Assembly: GCA_900548545.1 (NCBI GenBank)
Contig: URKX01000056.1
Coordinates: 1 to 6,932 of the forward strand
DNA length: 6,932 nucleotides
Direction of reading: 5' to 3'
Source: an uncultured Oscillospiraceae bacterium
GTDB taxonomy: Bacteria; Bacillota; Clostridia; Oscillospirales; Acutalibacteraceae
Shown here: piece after piece, positions 6,889-6,932 of the stretch
Layout: each line of letters begins with the position of its first letter
How positions within the stretch are numbered: position 1 is the first letter of the stretch
Made by a program: the position numbers and the translations under genes
The notes under the pieces: model-generated
The model's database searches: none
Told to the model about the DNA's origin: nothing
What the model saw: the letters and a program-made list of their open reading frames with translations, nothing else

Positions 6889-6894
6889 ATTATA
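6889..6894 (-). promoter_or_regulatory. Candidate -10 box (TATAAT) of the exporter operon
   Basis: A perfect TATAAT lies 17 bases before the first start codon of the operon. No TTGACA-like -35 box stands 16-19 bases upstream, and there is no TGn extended -10. The -35 region is instead taken up by an 18-bp palindrome. Transcription from this box would begin near 6882, inside the ribosome binding site, so it may need an activator, give a nearly leaderless message, or not be the true promoter. Confidence 0.45.
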
Positions 6895-6910
6895 GAGTAG
6901 TAGTTATTAG

Positions 6911-6928
6911 AGCCCCTCTCCAAGGGCT
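6911..6928. promoter_or_regulatory. 18-bp imperfect palindrome, candidate operator
   Basis: The arms AGCCCCT (6911-6917) and AAGGGCT (6922-6928) are inverted repeats with one mismatch around a 4-base centre. The site starts 16 bases upstream of the TATAAT box and covers where the -35 box should be, the usual place for a repressor or activator of an efflux operon. As - strand RNA it is a 7-bp hairpin with one G-U pair but no T tract follows, so a terminator for an upstream gene is less likely. Clostridial MMPL/heptad-repeat operons are often next to a TetR-type regulator; none is visible here. Confidence 0.4.
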
Positions 6929-6932
6929 TATG

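Noticed and set aside
1..6932. CRISPR array, tRNA or rRNA genes, insertion sequences, phage genes
   Set aside because: I found no regularly spaced direct DNA repeats, cloverleaf, transposase or phage-like product; the only repeats inside genes are the protein-level heptads.

Overview
This is a chromosomal window of about 6.9 kb, roughly mid-50s % G+C. It suggests a low-to-mid-GC Gram-positive anaerobe of the class Clostridia, perhaps an Oscillospiraceae/Ruminococcaceae-type gut bacterium. The reasons are a Bacillus/Clostridium-type ClpC with a UVR-containing middle domain, AAGGAGG-like ribosome binding sites, and a small protein / MMPL exporter / X-X-X-Leu-X-X-Gly heptad-repeat operon of a kind I associate with clostridia. 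The genus is an inference and cannot be fixed from this window.

Left part (1-1974, + strand): the 3' four-fifths of clpC, the AAA+ unfoldase that feeds ClpP. Only the N-terminal adaptor-binding domain lies outside the window. No other gene follows it in the same direction before a strong intrinsic terminator at 2073-2111, so clpC is the last gene of its transcript.

Middle (1975-2512): a 538-bp region between convergent genes. It holds the clpC terminator, a second 19-bp palindrome at 2214-2258 placed as a shared, bidirectional terminator, a strong hairpin at 2321-2365, and a doubtful 40-codon ORF with a good ribosome binding site. The last 80 bases contain nothing I can name.

Right part (2513-6871, - strand): a compact three-gene operon read right to left. 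First is a small beta-rich soluble protein of 109 residues that I do not recognise. Then come a 692-residue MMPL/RND-type exporter with two Asp-Tyr proton-relay motifs, and a 655-residue exported protein with two arrays of X-X-X-Leu-X-X-Gly heptads, related to the YhgE/Pip family. The genes overlap by 4 and 14 bp, so translation is probably coupled and the products made in fixed ratio. A TATAAT box and an 18-bp imperfect palindrome lie just upstream of the first gene at the window edge, and a regulator may be encoded just beyond it. The likely working unit is a membrane exporter, probably for lipid or another hydrophobic substrate, with an extracytoplasmic coiled-coil partner and a small cytosolic accessory. 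The substrate cannot be read from the sequence.
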